Assembly (NCBI GenBank): GCA_038199985.1
Contig: JBBPYK010000135.1
Span: 1 to 64,000, forward strand
Length of the DNA: 64,000 nt
Direction of reading: 5' to 3'
DNA from: Arthrobacter_J sp038199985
Lineage (GTDB): Bacteria > Actinomycetota > Actinomycetes > Actinomycetales > Micrococcaceae
The position numbers and the translations under genes are program-made. Under the pieces are notes generated by a model. It saw nothing but the letters and a program-made list of their open reading frames with translations. It did not search any database and was not told the DNA's origin. This document shows, in pieces, positions 42,315 through 52,224 of this stretch. The first letter of the stretch is position 1, and each line of letters opens with the position of its first letter.

Positions 42315-44486
42315 ATGGCAGTTTCGGATCCATCGCAGCAGGGCAGCACCAGGGAGACTTGGCCTGGCGACGCCTACCCGCTCGGGGCCACCTACGATGG
42401 CAGCGGCACCAACTTCGCGCTGTTCAGCGAAGTGGCAGACAGGGTAGAGCTATGCCTCATCGGAGAGGACAACTCCGAAGAGCGGATTGTTCTGCGTGAA
42501 GTAGATGGCTACGTGTGGCACGCCTATCTTCCGCAGGTGCTTCCCGGACAGAAGTACGGCTACCGTGTGCACGGTCCCTCAGATCCAGCAGAGGGCCACC
42601 GCTGTAACCCCAATAAGCTGTTGTTGGACCCGTATGCCAAGGCCGTGAGCGGCGAGATGGACTGGGATCAGTCACTGTTCAGCTACAACTTCGGCGAGGA
42701 AGACTCAGTCAACAATGACGACTCCGCCGGACACACCATGCTGGGTGTGGTGATCAACCCGTTCTTCGATTGGGACGGAGACCGCAAACCACGCGTTCCA
42801 TACCACGAGAGTGTCATCTACGAGGCGCATGTGAAGGGTCTAACGGCCATGCATCCGGACATTCCGGAGGACCAGCGCGGCACCTACGCGGCCGTGGCAC
42901 ATCCGTCCGTCGTCGAGCATTTGAAGAAGCTCGGCGTCACGGCGCTTGAACTGATGCCGGTCCACCAGTTCGTGAATGACAGCACGCTTCAGGAGAAAGA
43001 ACTCTCCAACTACTGGGGATACAACACCATCGGGTTCTTCTCACCGCAGAACACCTACGCGGCCAACGGAGATGAAGGCCAGCAGGTGCAAGAATTCAAA
43101 GCCATGGTTAAAGCCATGCACTTGGCCGGTATTGAGGTCATCCTGGACGTTGTGTACAACCACACGGCAGAGGGCAACCATATGGGCCCCACCTTGTCAT
43201 TCCGAGGCATCGACAATGCCGCGTACTACCGACTGGTGGACGATGACCAGCAGTACTACATGGATTACACCGGCACCGGAAACTCGCTGAACGTCCGGCA
43301 TCCACACTCCCTGCAACTGCTGATGGACTCACTGCGCTACTGGGTGACGGAAATGCACGTGGACGGGTTCCGCTTCGACCTCGCGTCCACCCTAGCCCGT
43401 GAGTTCTACGACGTGGACCGTCTGTCCACGTTCTTTGAACTGGTCCAGCAGGACCCGGTGGTCTCGCAGGTCAAGCTCATCGCAGAGCCGTGGGACGTTG
43501 GCCCGGGCGGTTATCAGGTGGGCAACTTCCCGCCGCTGTGGACTGAGTGGAACGGAATGTACAGGGACACCGTGAGAGATTTCTGGCGCGGGGAGCCCTC
43601 AACGCTGGGTGAGTTTGCCTCACGCCTCACCGGTTCCGCTGATCTCTACGAGGACTCCGCCAGGCGTCCTGTGGCATCCATTAACTTTGTCACCGCTCAC
43701 GACGGCTTCACCCTCAAAGATCTCGTTTCTTATAACGAGAAACACAACGAGGCCAACGGCGAAGACAATAACGATGGCGAGTCCCACAACCGGTCGTGGA
43801 ACTCCGGAGTGGAGGGCCCCACCAACGACGAAGAGATCCAACAGCTGCGTTCACGCCAGCAACGAAACTTCATCGCCACGCTGCTGTTGTCTCAGGGTGT
43901 GCCGATGCTCAGCCACGGTGATGAGCTGGGACGCACCCAGAACGGAAACAACAACTCCTATTGCCAGGATTCTGAGCTGAGCTGGATCAACTGGGACAAC
44001 GTGGATGAGCCCCTGCTCGAGTTCACGGCAGCTATCAACTCCCTAAGAACTGAGCACCCCACATTCCGCCGTCGCCGGTTCTTCAACGGCCGCCCCGCCA
44101 AGCGCGGTGGAGTGGAGGCACTATCGGACATTGAGTGGTTGAGCGTGGATGGCAGCATCATGGCTGATGAAGACTGGGACACAGGAGTGAGCCGTACCAT
44201 CGGCGTATTCCTCAATGGCCGAGGCATCAGTGGACGCGACGTTCGCGGTCAGCGCATCGTGGATGACAGTTTCCTCTTGCTCTTCAACGCGGACGATGAA
44301 CCGGTGGAGTTCACCATTCCAACCGCAGACTACGCACCCAATTGGACGGTCGCCGTCAACACAGCAGACGACGACGCCGGTTCCATCACAGCCGCAGCTC
44401 ATGCTGGCGAAGACACCATCATCGCCCCGAAATCTGTTTTTGTGGTCGAGGCAAAATCCATGGTCGTGCTGCAGGAACAACTATGA
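42315..44486 (+). CDS. treX: Glycogen debranching enzyme TreX/GlgX
   Basis: This isoamylase-type GH13 enzyme cleaves alpha-1,6 branches in glycogen. ATG 42315 has CAGGAG upstream and gives 723 residues. An N-terminal CBM48-like domain (DGSGTNFALFSEVADRVELC) precedes the catalytic barrel with Asp355 (VDGFRFDLAS), Glu391 (LIAEPWD) and Asp463 (TAHDGFTL). The stop overlaps treY by 4 nt, and with treY and treZ it forms the treX-treY-treZ operon known from Arthrobacter. Debranched chains feed TreY. Confidence 0.95.
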   Translation: MAVSDPSQQGSTRETWPGDAYPLGATYDGSGTNFALFSEVADRVELCLIGEDNSEERIVLREVDGYVWHAYLPQVLPGQKYGYRVHGPSDPAEGHRCNPNKLLLDPYAKAVSGEMDWDQSLFSYNFGEEDSVNNDDSAGHTMLGVVINPFFDWDGDRKPRVPYHESVIYEAHVKGLTAMHPDIPEDQRGTYAAVAHPSVVEHLKKLGVTALELMPVHQFVNDSTLQEKELSNYWGYNTIGFFSPQNTYAANGDEGQQVQEFKAMVKAMHLAGIEVILDVVYNHTAEGNHMGPTLSFRGIDNAAYYRLVDDDQQYYMDYTGTGNSLNVRHPHSLQLLMDSLRYWVTEMHVDGFRFDLASTLAREFYDVDRLSTFFELVQQDPVVSQVKLIAEPWDVGPGGYQVGNFPPLWTEWNGMYRDTVRDFWRGEPSTLGEFASRLTGSADLYEDSARRPVASINFVTAHDGFTLKDLVSYNEKHNEANGEDNNDGESHNRSWNSGVEGPTNDEEIQQLRSRQQRNFIATLLLSQGVPMLSHGDELGRTQNGNNNSYCQDSELSWINWDNVDEPLLEFTAAINSLRTEHPTFRRRRFFNGRPAKRGGVEALSDIEWLSVDGSIMADEDWDTGVSRTIGVFLNGRGISGRDVRGQRIVDDSFLLLFNADDEPVEFTIPTADYAPNWTVAVNTADDDAGSITAAAHAGEDTIIAPKSVFVVEAKSMVVLQEQL

Positions 44487-46822
44487 GAACGCCCGCTTCC
44501 ACCTACCGGCTCCAGCTCCACGAGGGCTTTACCCTCAGCGATGCCGAAGCCGTGACCGCATACCTGCACCGGCTGGGTGTGGACTGGTTGTACCTCTCGC
44601 CAATTTTGAAGGCGGAAGAGGGATCCACCCACGGCTACGACGTCAGCGATCCTCGGCTCATTGATCCGGAGCGGGGTGGGGCGTCAGCCCTCGCATCGCT
44701 CTCGGAGAAAGCGCGGTCGTTGGGTATGGGTGTTCTGGCGGATATCGTTCCCAATCACCTGGGCGTTGCCACACCAATCCAGAACCCGTGGTGGTGGTCG
44801 CTGCTGAGCGAAGGCCAGGAATCAGAATATGCATCCTATTTCGACGTCGACTGGGCGGCGGGAAACGGGCGCATCCTGCTGCCTGTACTCGGTGAGGACC
44901 GGGCGGAGGATGCCCCGCTTGAGATCGTTGATGGGCCCGACGGCCCGGAACTGCGCTACTACGAACACCGCTTCCCCATTGCCGAAGGAACCGGCGACGA
45001 GGAGCCGGTGGTGGTCCACTCGCGGCAAAACTACGAACTGGTTAGCTGGCGCCGCGCGGACACGGACCTCAACTATCGGAGATTCTTCGCAGTCAACACG
45101 TTGGCCGGACTGCGCGTTGAAGATCACGATGTTTTCGATGCAGCCCACGCCGAGCCCGTACGATGGGTGCGCGAAGGGCTCGTGGACGGTCTGCGCATCG
45201 ATCACCCGGATGGTCTGGCAGAACCCGGAGCGTACCTCGAGCGCTTGAGCGAGCAGACCGACGGCGCCTACGTGTTGGTAGAGAAGATCCTAGAACCCGG
45301 TGAAGAACTGCCGCTGTCGTGGCACTGCGCTGGCACCAGCGGCTATGACGCTCTGGCGATGGTGAACCGCCTGTTCGTGGACCCGCAGGGACAGGGGGAG
45401 CTTGAACGCATTTCGGCGTCCCATACATCGACGCTAAAACCTGACTATCCGGACCTGATCCACGGTACTAAACGGCACATCGCGGATACCATCTTGGGTT
45501 CTGAAATGCGCCGGTTGGCCCGGCTTGTCCCGGATTCAGCCGGAGTAACGTTCGACGACGCAGTGGACGCTTTCGCAGAGCTCACGGCATGCCTTCCCGT
45601 CTACCGGACGTATCTGCCGTTTGGACGTGAATACCTGCTCCAGGCAGTGAAGGAGGCACACCGGCGTCGTCCTGATATATCCGGGACCATTGACACCCTG
45701 CAGCCGCTCCTGGAAGACATCGACGGCGAAACCAAGGCGCTCGCAGTGAGGTTCCAACAGACCAGTGGAATGGTCATGGCCAAAGGCGTCGAAGACACAG
45801 CGTTCTACCGCTACGACCGACTGGTTTCACTCAACGAGGTGGGAGCGGACCCGTCTCTGTTCTCGATCTCCCTCGATGAGTTCCACGCTGAAATGCTGGA
45901 TAGGCTCACCACCCGACCCCTTGCCATGACTACCCTGTCTACTCACGATACAAAGCGCAGTGAGGACGTCCGTGCCCGCATCAGCGCGTTAGCCGAGGTG
46001 CCTGAGTTCTGGGGCCGTACGGTGAGCGAACTGGCGGAGGCCGCTCCGCTGGCAGATGGTGAGCTGGCGAACTTACTATGGCAATCTTTTGTAGGAGTGT
46101 GGCCAGCGTCCCGCGAAAGACTGCACGCCTATGCCGAAAAAGCTTCGAGGGAGGCATCCTCGTCGACCACATGGACGGAGCCAAATGAGGAGTTTGAAGA
46201 AGAACTCCACGCGATGGTGGATGCCGCGTTCGACGACGAGAAGGTATCGGACATCGTGGAGCGGTGCGTCGAGCACGTGAGGACGGCGGGTTGGAGTAAC
46301 TCGCTGTCATCGAAGTTAGTCCAGCTCACCATGCCCGGCATCCCCGACGTCTACCAGGGCACTGAGCTGTGGGAGTACTCGTTGGTGGATCCAGACAACC
46401 GGCGCCCGGTCGACTTCGAGCACCGCGAAAAACTCTTGCAGCAGCAGGATCAGGATCAACAGGGCCCTCCGGCCATCGATGAAACGGGCGCGGCAAAGTT
46501 GCGGATAGTGAGTCAAACTCTTCGGATGCGGCGTGAAAAACCGGACTTATTCAACGCCTACTCGGCGTTGGAGGGATCGGGACCAGCATCTGATCACCTG
46601 ATCGCCTACGACAGCGGTGGCGCCATTACACTGGCCACCCGACTACCGTTCGGTTTGGAACAGCGCGGCGGATGGAACAACACTGAGGTGATGCTGCCGG
46701 ACGGTCATTATCGCGACGCATTCACCGATGCGTTGTTTTCCGGTGGCGTGGTGCGGGTGGCGGATGTCCTGGCCACCTACCCGGTGGCTCTGTTGACACG
46801 CGAACGGCAGGAGAGCGCATGA
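44483..46822 (+). CDS. treY: Maltooligosyltrehalose synthase
   Basis: TreY turns the reducing-end alpha-1,4 bond of maltooligosaccharides into an alpha,alpha-1,1 trehalose bond. ATG 44483 overlaps the treX stop (ATGA) and gives 779 residues beginning MRTPASTYRLQLHEGFTL, the TreY hallmark. The catalytic triad of GH13 fits Asp240 (GLRIDHPDGL), Glu267 (VLVEKILEPGE) and Asp489 (STHDTKRSEDVR). It overlaps treZ by 4 nt. The frame extends upstream inside treX but is not homologous there. Confidence 0.96.
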   Translation: MRTPASTYRLQLHEGFTLSDAEAVTAYLHRLGVDWLYLSPILKAEEGSTHGYDVSDPRLIDPERGGASALASLSEKARSLGMGVLADIVPNHLGVATPIQNPWWWSLLSEGQESEYASYFDVDWAAGNGRILLPVLGEDRAEDAPLEIVDGPDGPELRYYEHRFPIAEGTGDEEPVVVHSRQNYELVSWRRADTDLNYRRFFAVNTLAGLRVEDHDVFDAAHAEPVRWVREGLVDGLRIDHPDGLAEPGAYLERLSEQTDGAYVLVEKILEPGEELPLSWHCAGTSGYDALAMVNRLFVDPQGQGELERISASHTSTLKPDYPDLIHGTKRHIADTILGSEMRRLARLVPDSAGVTFDDAVDAFAELTACLPVYRTYLPFGREYLLQAVKEAHRRRPDISGTIDTLQPLLEDIDGETKALAVRFQQTSGMVMAKGVEDTAFYRYDRLVSLNEVGADPSLFSISLDEFHAEMLDRLTTRPLAMTTLSTHDTKRSEDVRARISALAEVPEFWGRTVSELAEAAPLADGELANLLWQSFVGVWPASRERLHAYAEKASREASSSTTWTEPNEEFEEELHAMVDAAFDDEKVSDIVERCVEHVRTAGWSNSLSSKLVQLTMPGIPDVYQGTELWEYSLVDPDNRRPVDFEHREKLLQQQDQDQQGPPAIDETGAAKLRIVSQTLRMRREKPDLFNAYSALEGSGPASDHLIAYDSGGAITLATRLPFGLEQRGGWNNTEVMLPDGHYRDAFTDALFSGGVVRVADVLATYPVALLTRERQESA

Positions 46823-48561
46823 GAGAACAATTTACGATCTGGGCTCCGAGAGCACAGTCTTTGCAGCTGCGGATCAATGGCGAGACACACGCCATGACAG
46901 CCGGCGACGACGGATGGTGGACTCCACCGGAAGACCTCGCCGTCGAGGGGACAGACGTTGACTACGGTTACCTCGTCGATGGTGCCGAGCCGGCGCTACC
47001 GGACCCACGCTCGCGCAGACAGCCCGACGGCGTTCACGGCTTGTCCCGCACCGATGACCCCTCAAGCTACTCGTGGCACGACAGCGGATGGACCCCGCCA
47101 GCGCTGGGGGAGGGCGTCATCTACGAGCTGCATATCGGCACGTTCACGCCCGAGGGTACGCTCGATGCCGCAGCAGAAAAGCTGGGCTACCTGGCTGACC
47201 TCGGCGTCGACTTCGTCGAGCTGCTACCCGTCAATGCCTTCAACGGAACGCACAACTGGGGGTATGACGGCGTTCTCTGGTACGCGGTGCAGGAAACTTA
47301 TGGTGGTCCCGAGGCCTACCGCCGGTTCGTGGACGCCGCCCACCGCCACGGAATCGGTGTCATTCAGGACGTCGTTTACAACCACCTGGGCCCAAGCGGG
47401 AACTACCTACCGCGCTTTGGTCCCTACCTCACCGATGGGAAAGCGAATACGTGGGGTGACTCGCTGAACCTCGACGGGCCAGACTCCAACGAGGTCCGTC
47501 GGTATATTATCGATAATGCTCTGATGTGGTTTCGAGACTTCCACGTGGACGGTCTGCGTCTGGACGCCGTCCACGCCCTGCACGATGAGCGTGCCGTGCA
47601 TGTGCTCGAAGAACTTGGTGCCGCCACGGACGAGTGTGCCGAGAAACTGGGTAAGAACCTCATCCTCATAGCGGAGTCCGACCTCAACAACCCGCGGCTC
47701 ATGGAGTCCCGGGACGTCAATGGCTACGGACTGACAGGGCAGTGGAGCGACGACTTCCACCACGCGGTGCACGTGAACCTGACCGGTGAAACCGAGGGCT
47801 ATTATGCGGATTTCGACTCAGTGGGTGCCTTGGCCAAAGTCCTGACGCAGGGCTTCTTCCACAACGGCACGTACTCTTCGTTCCGTGAACGCCACCACGG
47901 TCGTCCTATCGACGCCGATCGCATCCAACCCCACCAGCTGGTGGTCTGCACCCAAAACCACGACCAGATTGGCAATCGTGCAGCCGGCGATCGCCTCACA
48001 GGTTCACTGGACTCGGGGCAACTGGCAATTGCCGCCGTCGTCAATATCCTCTCGCCCAACACACCAATGCTATTCATGGGAGAAGAGTTCGGGGCAACCA
48101 CACCGTGGCAGTTTTTCACGAGCCATCCGGAACCAGAGCTAGGAAAGGCAACGGCCGAGGGGCGTCTGGCGGAGTTCGAGCGCATGGGTTGGGACCCGGA
48201 AAAGGTTCCCAACCCGCAGGAGAAGTCCACATTTTTGAACTCGAAATTGGACTGGTCGGAGGCAGCGGCAACTGGTCACTCGGATCTGTTGCAGCTCTAC
48301 CGGGAGCTGATGGCACTGAGGAGGGAACTCTCCGACGAGGGGCCTTTGAGCTTCGATGACGTCACGGTGGATTGCAGCGAGGACGAACGCTGGCTGATCA
48401 TGAACAGGGGTTCAGCGATAATCGCCCTGAACCTCAGTGAGACCGAGAGGGAGCTGGATATAGGCAACGGCGAGATCAGGCTGACCACGAACCAGAGCGC
48501 AACGCTGGAAGGGTCAGGCAAACTGAACCTGCCAGCCCACAGCGCCGCCGTCGTTCTGTAA
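46819..48561 (+). CDS. treZ: Maltooligosyltrehalose trehalohydrolase
   Basis: TreZ releases free trehalose from the TreY product. The 580-residue protein has an N-terminal beta domain (REQFTIWAPRAQSLQL) and a GH13 barrel with Asp249 (DGLRLDAVHAL), Glu286 (LIAESDLNNPRL) and Asp382 (QNHDQIGNRAAGDRL). It completes the glycogen-to-trehalose path. The next gene is convergent, with only 14 bp between, and no clear terminator is seen. Confidence 0.96.
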   Translation: MREQFTIWAPRAQSLQLRINGETHAMTAGDDGWWTPPEDLAVEGTDVDYGYLVDGAEPALPDPRSRRQPDGVHGLSRTDDPSSYSWHDSGWTPPALGEGVIYELHIGTFTPEGTLDAAAEKLGYLADLGVDFVELLPVNAFNGTHNWGYDGVLWYAVQETYGGPEAYRRFVDAAHRHGIGVIQDVVYNHLGPSGNYLPRFGPYLTDGKANTWGDSLNLDGPDSNEVRRYIIDNALMWFRDFHVDGLRLDAVHALHDERAVHVLEELGAATDECAEKLGKNLILIAESDLNNPRLMESRDVNGYGLTGQWSDDFHHAVHVNLTGETEGYYADFDSVGALAKVLTQGFFHNGTYSSFRERHHGRPIDADRIQPHQLVVCTQNHDQIGNRAAGDRLTGSLDSGQLAIAAVVNILSPNTPMLFMGEEFGATTPWQFFTSHPEPELGKATAEGRLAEFERMGWDPEKVPNPQEKSTFLNSKLDWSEAAATGHSDLLQLYRELMALRRELSDEGPLSFDDVTVDCSEDERWLIMNRGSAIIALNLSETERELDIGNGEIRLTTNQSATLEGSGKLNLPAHSAAVVL

Positions 48562-48575
48562 CCACACGATAAACC

Positions 48576-49925
48576 TCAGCGCAAATAGGCCAGTTCCTGA
48601 TGGGAGGCCTGGTATTCAGCGAGAACTGCGCCTGCTGAATGAAAAGAATCCACGAGCGGATGGATAGCGATTGCCTCACGGGCAGCCTGATAGTCGCCTG
48701 TCACGGCAGCTCTGACTACAAGCTGCTCCACGGCTTTCATGGAGCTCATGAGGCCCTGCTGGTCCAGTGTGGGAGCCGATGTTGGAAGCGGGGACGCTCC
48801 CGAGCCGTCTATCCGTGAAGGCAGCTCGACGACGGCATCAACAGGCAGCTGGGACACCGAACCCCCGTTGCGCACATTGAGAATCAGTTCCGCGGGTTTG
48901 TTCGTCAGCAGGGATTCCATCGCGGACAGGGCCACACGTTCGTAACCGCCTCCCAGCAGATCGGTTTCGTCGCGATTCTCCCCATCGGTCCTTGCCTCAG
49001 CAAGGTAGCCCTCCTCGCGGGAGCGCCGGGCTGCATCCCAGAGTTCCCACGGAGTGCGCTCACCCGGTGTCAATAGCTCCCCATACAAGGAGCGTTGCTG
49101 GCCGTCGATGAACTCCCCGCGCGTTTGCCGGGCACCAGCCATCGCCTGGGTTGCCTCGCGTTGAAAGTAGTAATAAAAAAGGTACTCATTGGGAAGGCAG
49201 CCGAGCAGCCGGGGCAAATCCGGCCCAAAGATGCGGCCTTCTTCAAAAGTTGCCAGACGAGCAGCATCGGCCAGCAGGGCAGGCAGGTGATCCACGCCGT
49301 CGTGCGTCAATCCCCGCAACCAGCCCAGATGGTTCAGCCCCACGTAGTCCACTCCCGACAGGGAGCCCTCCTCCAGAGGTATACCCGCGGCCAAAGCGGC
49401 CCGGCGGACCAGCGAAATAGGCGAATCGCAGATACCAATGACCCGCTCACCCAGCAGTGGTTGTAACGCCTCCGTCACCATCCCTGCCGGGTTTGTGAAG
49501 TTGATCAACCACGCACCCGGAGCAACATCGGCGATGTCCCGGCCGAGGGCCAGCATTTGTGGGATCGACCGCAACGCATACGCAATGCCCCCAACGCCAG
49601 TGGTCTCCTGACCCAGCAGGCCGTGCTTCATCGCAATGCGTTCATCCAACACCCGGCCCGCCGTCGAACCTGCCCGGATAGCAGCAAACACCACATCCGC
49701 GCCGTCTAACGCGGTCCGTGCATCCGCACACGTGCTCACGGTAGGTGCTGAACCGACATTGGGCGCCGGCATGCTGGCCAATACCCGTTTCATGGCCGCC
49801 AACCGTCTCGGATCTGAATCGAACAGTGCGACGTCGGTAATCAGTCCGGCAAAACGCCCGGACGAGAGTGCCCGGAAGACCAGCGGAACGCGAAAGCCAC
49901 CGCCGCCAAGAATGGAGAGCTTCAT
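48576..49925 (-). CDS. GH4-family 6-phospho-beta-glucosidase
   Basis: GH4 enzymes hydrolyse (phospho)glycosides by an NAD- and metal-dependent redox mechanism. The N-terminal Rossmann motif is LSILGGGGFRVPLVFRAL at residues 3-20. The metal-binding Cys is in GICDSPISL and the His in VGLNHLGWLRG; NFTNPAGMVTEAL is also typical. Length is 449. The family includes alpha-glucosidases, but the overall pattern favours the 6-phospho-beta-glucosidase (CelF-like) group. No PTS gene is near. Its start codon overlaps that of the divergent PfkB gene. Confidence 0.87.
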   Translation of the reverse strand: MKLSILGGGGFRVPLVFRALSSGRFAGLITDVALFDSDPRRLAAMKRVLASMPAPNVGSAPTVSTCADARTALDGADVVFAAIRAGSTAGRVLDERIAMKHGLLGQETTGVGGIAYALRSIPQMLALGRDIADVAPGAWLINFTNPAGMVTEALQPLLGERVIGICDSPISLVRRAALAAGIPLEEGSLSGVDYVGLNHLGWLRGLTHDGVDHLPALLADAARLATFEEGRIFGPDLPRLLGCLPNEYLFYYYFQREATQAMAGARQTRGEFIDGQQRSLYGELLTPGERTPWELWDAARRSREEGYLAEARTDGENRDETDLLGGGYERVALSAMESLLTNKPAELILNVRNGGSVSQLPVDAVVELPSRIDGSGASPLPTSAPTLDQQGLMSSMKAVEQLVVRAAVTGDYQAAREAIAIHPLVDSFHSAGAVLAEYQASHQELAYLR

Positions 49926-51054
49926 GCAGAGTATTGTGCCGTATATGGCAAGCCCTCACCGTTTTGACCCACTCGCAGCTACGCGCGAGGACACCACCTT
50001 CGATTTTGACCTGCTCCTCACCGGATCCGTGTCGCTGGACATCATCTTCACCGGTCTCGACTCACTTCCCGCACCGGGGACGGAAACATGGGCCGACGGC
50101 ATGGGATCCAGTCCCGGTGGGATCGCCAACCAAGCCATAGCGGCGAGCAGGCTCGGACTGCGGACCTCGCTAGCCTCAGCCTTCGGCGATGACGCGTACG
50201 GAGACTTCAACTGGGACATTCTGGAAAACCAGGAGCACGTTGATCTCTCACGTTCCCGGAAGTTCGAGGGTTGGCATTCACCGGTGACCGTGTCCATGTC
50301 AGTGCACCAGGACCGCTCCATGGTCAGCCACGGGCATCCTTCGCCCGTGCCGGTTAACCGCCTTCTGGGAAGCCCGCCGCGCTGCCAAGCCGCTGTGGTC
50401 GACGTCGTACCTGAACCTGATCAGTGCGCGCTGGACCTGCATACCGCTGGAACGAAGCTGTTCGGCAGTGTGGGCTGGGATCCCACTGAAACGTGGCCGC
50501 AGGCATCTCTGGACTCGTTGGACCGGTTTCACGCTTTCATGCCCAACAGTGCTGAAGCCATGGCCTACACCCGCACCGATGATCCGTGGGGCGCTCTCTA
50601 CGCGCTCGCTGACCAGGTTCCCGTGGCCGTGGTCACGCTCGGGCATCAGGGCGCTATGGCCGTCGACTCGATCACTGGCGAGGAGGAATGGGTTCCCACG
50701 CTGCCGGTCAACGCCTATGACCCCACGGGCGCCGGAGACTGCTTCACCGCTGCGTTCATCATGGGCGATCTCGCCGGTTGGAGATTGGCGGACAGGCTTG
50801 CTTTCGCCAATCTGTGCGCAGCATTGTCCGTCCAGGAAGTAGGCGGTTCCCTGGCCGCACCCGGGTGGGGGGACATCGCCGACTGGTGGACAGCAGCGAA
50901 CCGGGGCGGCGACAAAATCCGCCGTCAGTGGTTGCGCCGCTACAGCTTCCTGGAGGACATTCTTGCGGGCGTACCGCGCGAGGCAGCGCGCCGCGCCTCC
51001 GCGACAGTGGCCCGCTATTCCGACGCCGGTCCCGGCCGCGGCCTCAAGCGATGA
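49924..51054 (+). CDS. PfkB-family carbohydrate kinase
   Basis: PfkB kinases phosphorylate sugars or nucleosides. The 376-residue protein has FDFDLLLTGSVSLDIIF at the N-terminus, GGIANQAIAASRLGL (first signature) and YDPTGAGDCFTAAFIMG (second signature, with catalytic Asp in GAGD). ATG 49924 has GGAGAG about 5 nt upstream; ATG 49945 is an alternative that removes 7 residues. The tail after about residue 330 is longer than usual and basic. The gene is divergent from the GH4 gene with no spacer, which hints at a common sugar pathway. The substrate is unknown. Confidence 0.87.
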   Translation: MQSIVPYMASPHRFDPLAATREDTTFDFDLLLTGSVSLDIIFTGLDSLPAPGTETWADGMGSSPGGIANQAIAASRLGLRTSLASAFGDDAYGDFNWDILENQEHVDLSRSRKFEGWHSPVTVSMSVHQDRSMVSHGHPSPVPVNRLLGSPPRCQAAVVDVVPEPDQCALDLHTAGTKLFGSVGWDPTETWPQASLDSLDRFHAFMPNSAEAMAYTRTDDPWGALYALADQVPVAVVTLGHQGAMAVDSITGEEEWVPTLPVNAYDPTGAGDCFTAAFIMGDLAGWRLADRLAFANLCAALSVQEVGGSLAAPGWGDIADWWTAANRGGDKIRRQWLRRYSFLEDILAGVPREAARRASATVARYSDAGPGRGLKR

Positions 51055-51066
51055 AATAATAGGACG

Positions 51067-52224
51067 GTGACTATCTCCCCGTCAGCCGGCTATGAACGTC
51101 AGGCCATCATCGATCTCGACGCCCTGCGGCACAACGTACGGCACATCGCCAGCATTGCTCACCCCGCGAGGATCATGGCTGTTGTCAAGGCTGACGGCTA
51201 CGGTCATGGGGCAATTCAGTGCGCTCGCGCCGCTGTGGAGGCCGGTGCTGCGTGGTTGGGTGTCGCCCACCTGTCTGAAGCACTGGAGCTTCGGGCCGCT
51301 GGCATCGACGCGCCCGTGCTGGCCTGGTTGCACACGCCGTCGAGCCCGTTCTCGGATGCCGTAGAGGCAGGCGTGGATATCGGCGTCTCGGGATGGGAAC
51401 TGGACCACGTTGTTGCGGCAGCCCGCGAACTGGAACGTCCTGCCCGAGTCCATCTGAAGATTGACACCGGGCTGGGCCGCAATGGGTGTCCGCCGGAGAA
51501 GTGGGAAGCACTGGTCAGCAGCGCCATGGAACATCAGGAGGAAGGTCTTCTGCGGGTAGTCGGTATCTTCTCGCACTTCGCGGTAGCTGATGAGCCTGAG
51601 CGAGAGGAAACGGATGCTCAGATTGAACGCTTCCGGGACGCCGTTGCTGTGGCTGAAGATGCGGGCGTGGACGTGGAAGTGCGGCATATGGCCAATACTC
51701 CAGCCACATTATCGCGGCCCGATTCACACTTTGACCTCGTCCGCGTGGGCGCTGGCATGTTCGGGCTCTCACCATTCGCGGGACAGAAATCGGCTGAGCT
51801 GGGTCTCCGCCCAGTCATGACCTTGAAGGCGACGGTTGCAGGCTGCAAGGAAGTTCCCGAAGGACAAGGGGTTTCCTACGGGTTGCGCTACACGACGGCG
51901 GAACCCACCACCCTTGCCCTGGTGCCGCTCGGGTACGGGGACGGTGTGCCCAGGTCGTCCGACGGTGGACCGGTGGTCATCGACGGGAAGCGTTACCGGG
52001 TGAGCGGGCGCATTGCCATGGACCAGCTAGTGGTGGACTTGGAAACTACAGGCATCGTCGAGACGGAACAGTCAGTTCTCGGACACGACGCCGTACTCTT
52101 CGGTGGAGGCCCCGATGATCCTGGTGCGGACGACTGGGCGGATGCTGCCAACACCATCAACTATGAGATCGTGACCCGAATTGGGTCTCGAGTGCCGCGA
52201 ACTTACGTGGGTGAAACCACATGA
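51067..52224 (+). CDS. alr: Alanine racemase
   Basis: Alr makes D-alanine for peptidoglycan with PLP. Lys41 in the motif MAVVKADGYGHGA binds PLP. Other conserved parts are KIDTGLGRNGCPPEKWEALV, MANTPATL and the second-domain GVSYGLRYTTAEPTTLALVP, which holds the catalytic Tyr. Length is 385. The start is GTG, 12 nt after the kinase gene, with AGGACG upstream. It overlaps tsaE by 4 nt. Confidence 0.96.
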   Translation: MTISPSAGYERQAIIDLDALRHNVRHIASIAHPARIMAVVKADGYGHGAIQCARAAVEAGAAWLGVAHLSEALELRAAGIDAPVLAWLHTPSSPFSDAVEAGVDIGVSGWELDHVVAAARELERPARVHLKIDTGLGRNGCPPEKWEALVSSAMEHQEEGLLRVVGIFSHFAVADEPEREETDAQIERFRDAVAVAEDAGVDVEVRHMANTPATLSRPDSHFDLVRVGAGMFGLSPFAGQKSAELGLRPVMTLKATVAGCKEVPEGQGVSYGLRYTTAEPTTLALVPLGYGDGVPRSSDGGPVVIDGKRYRVSGRIAMDQLVVDLETTGIVETEQSVLGHDAVLFGGGPDDPGADDWADAANTINYEIVTRIGSRVPRTYVGETT

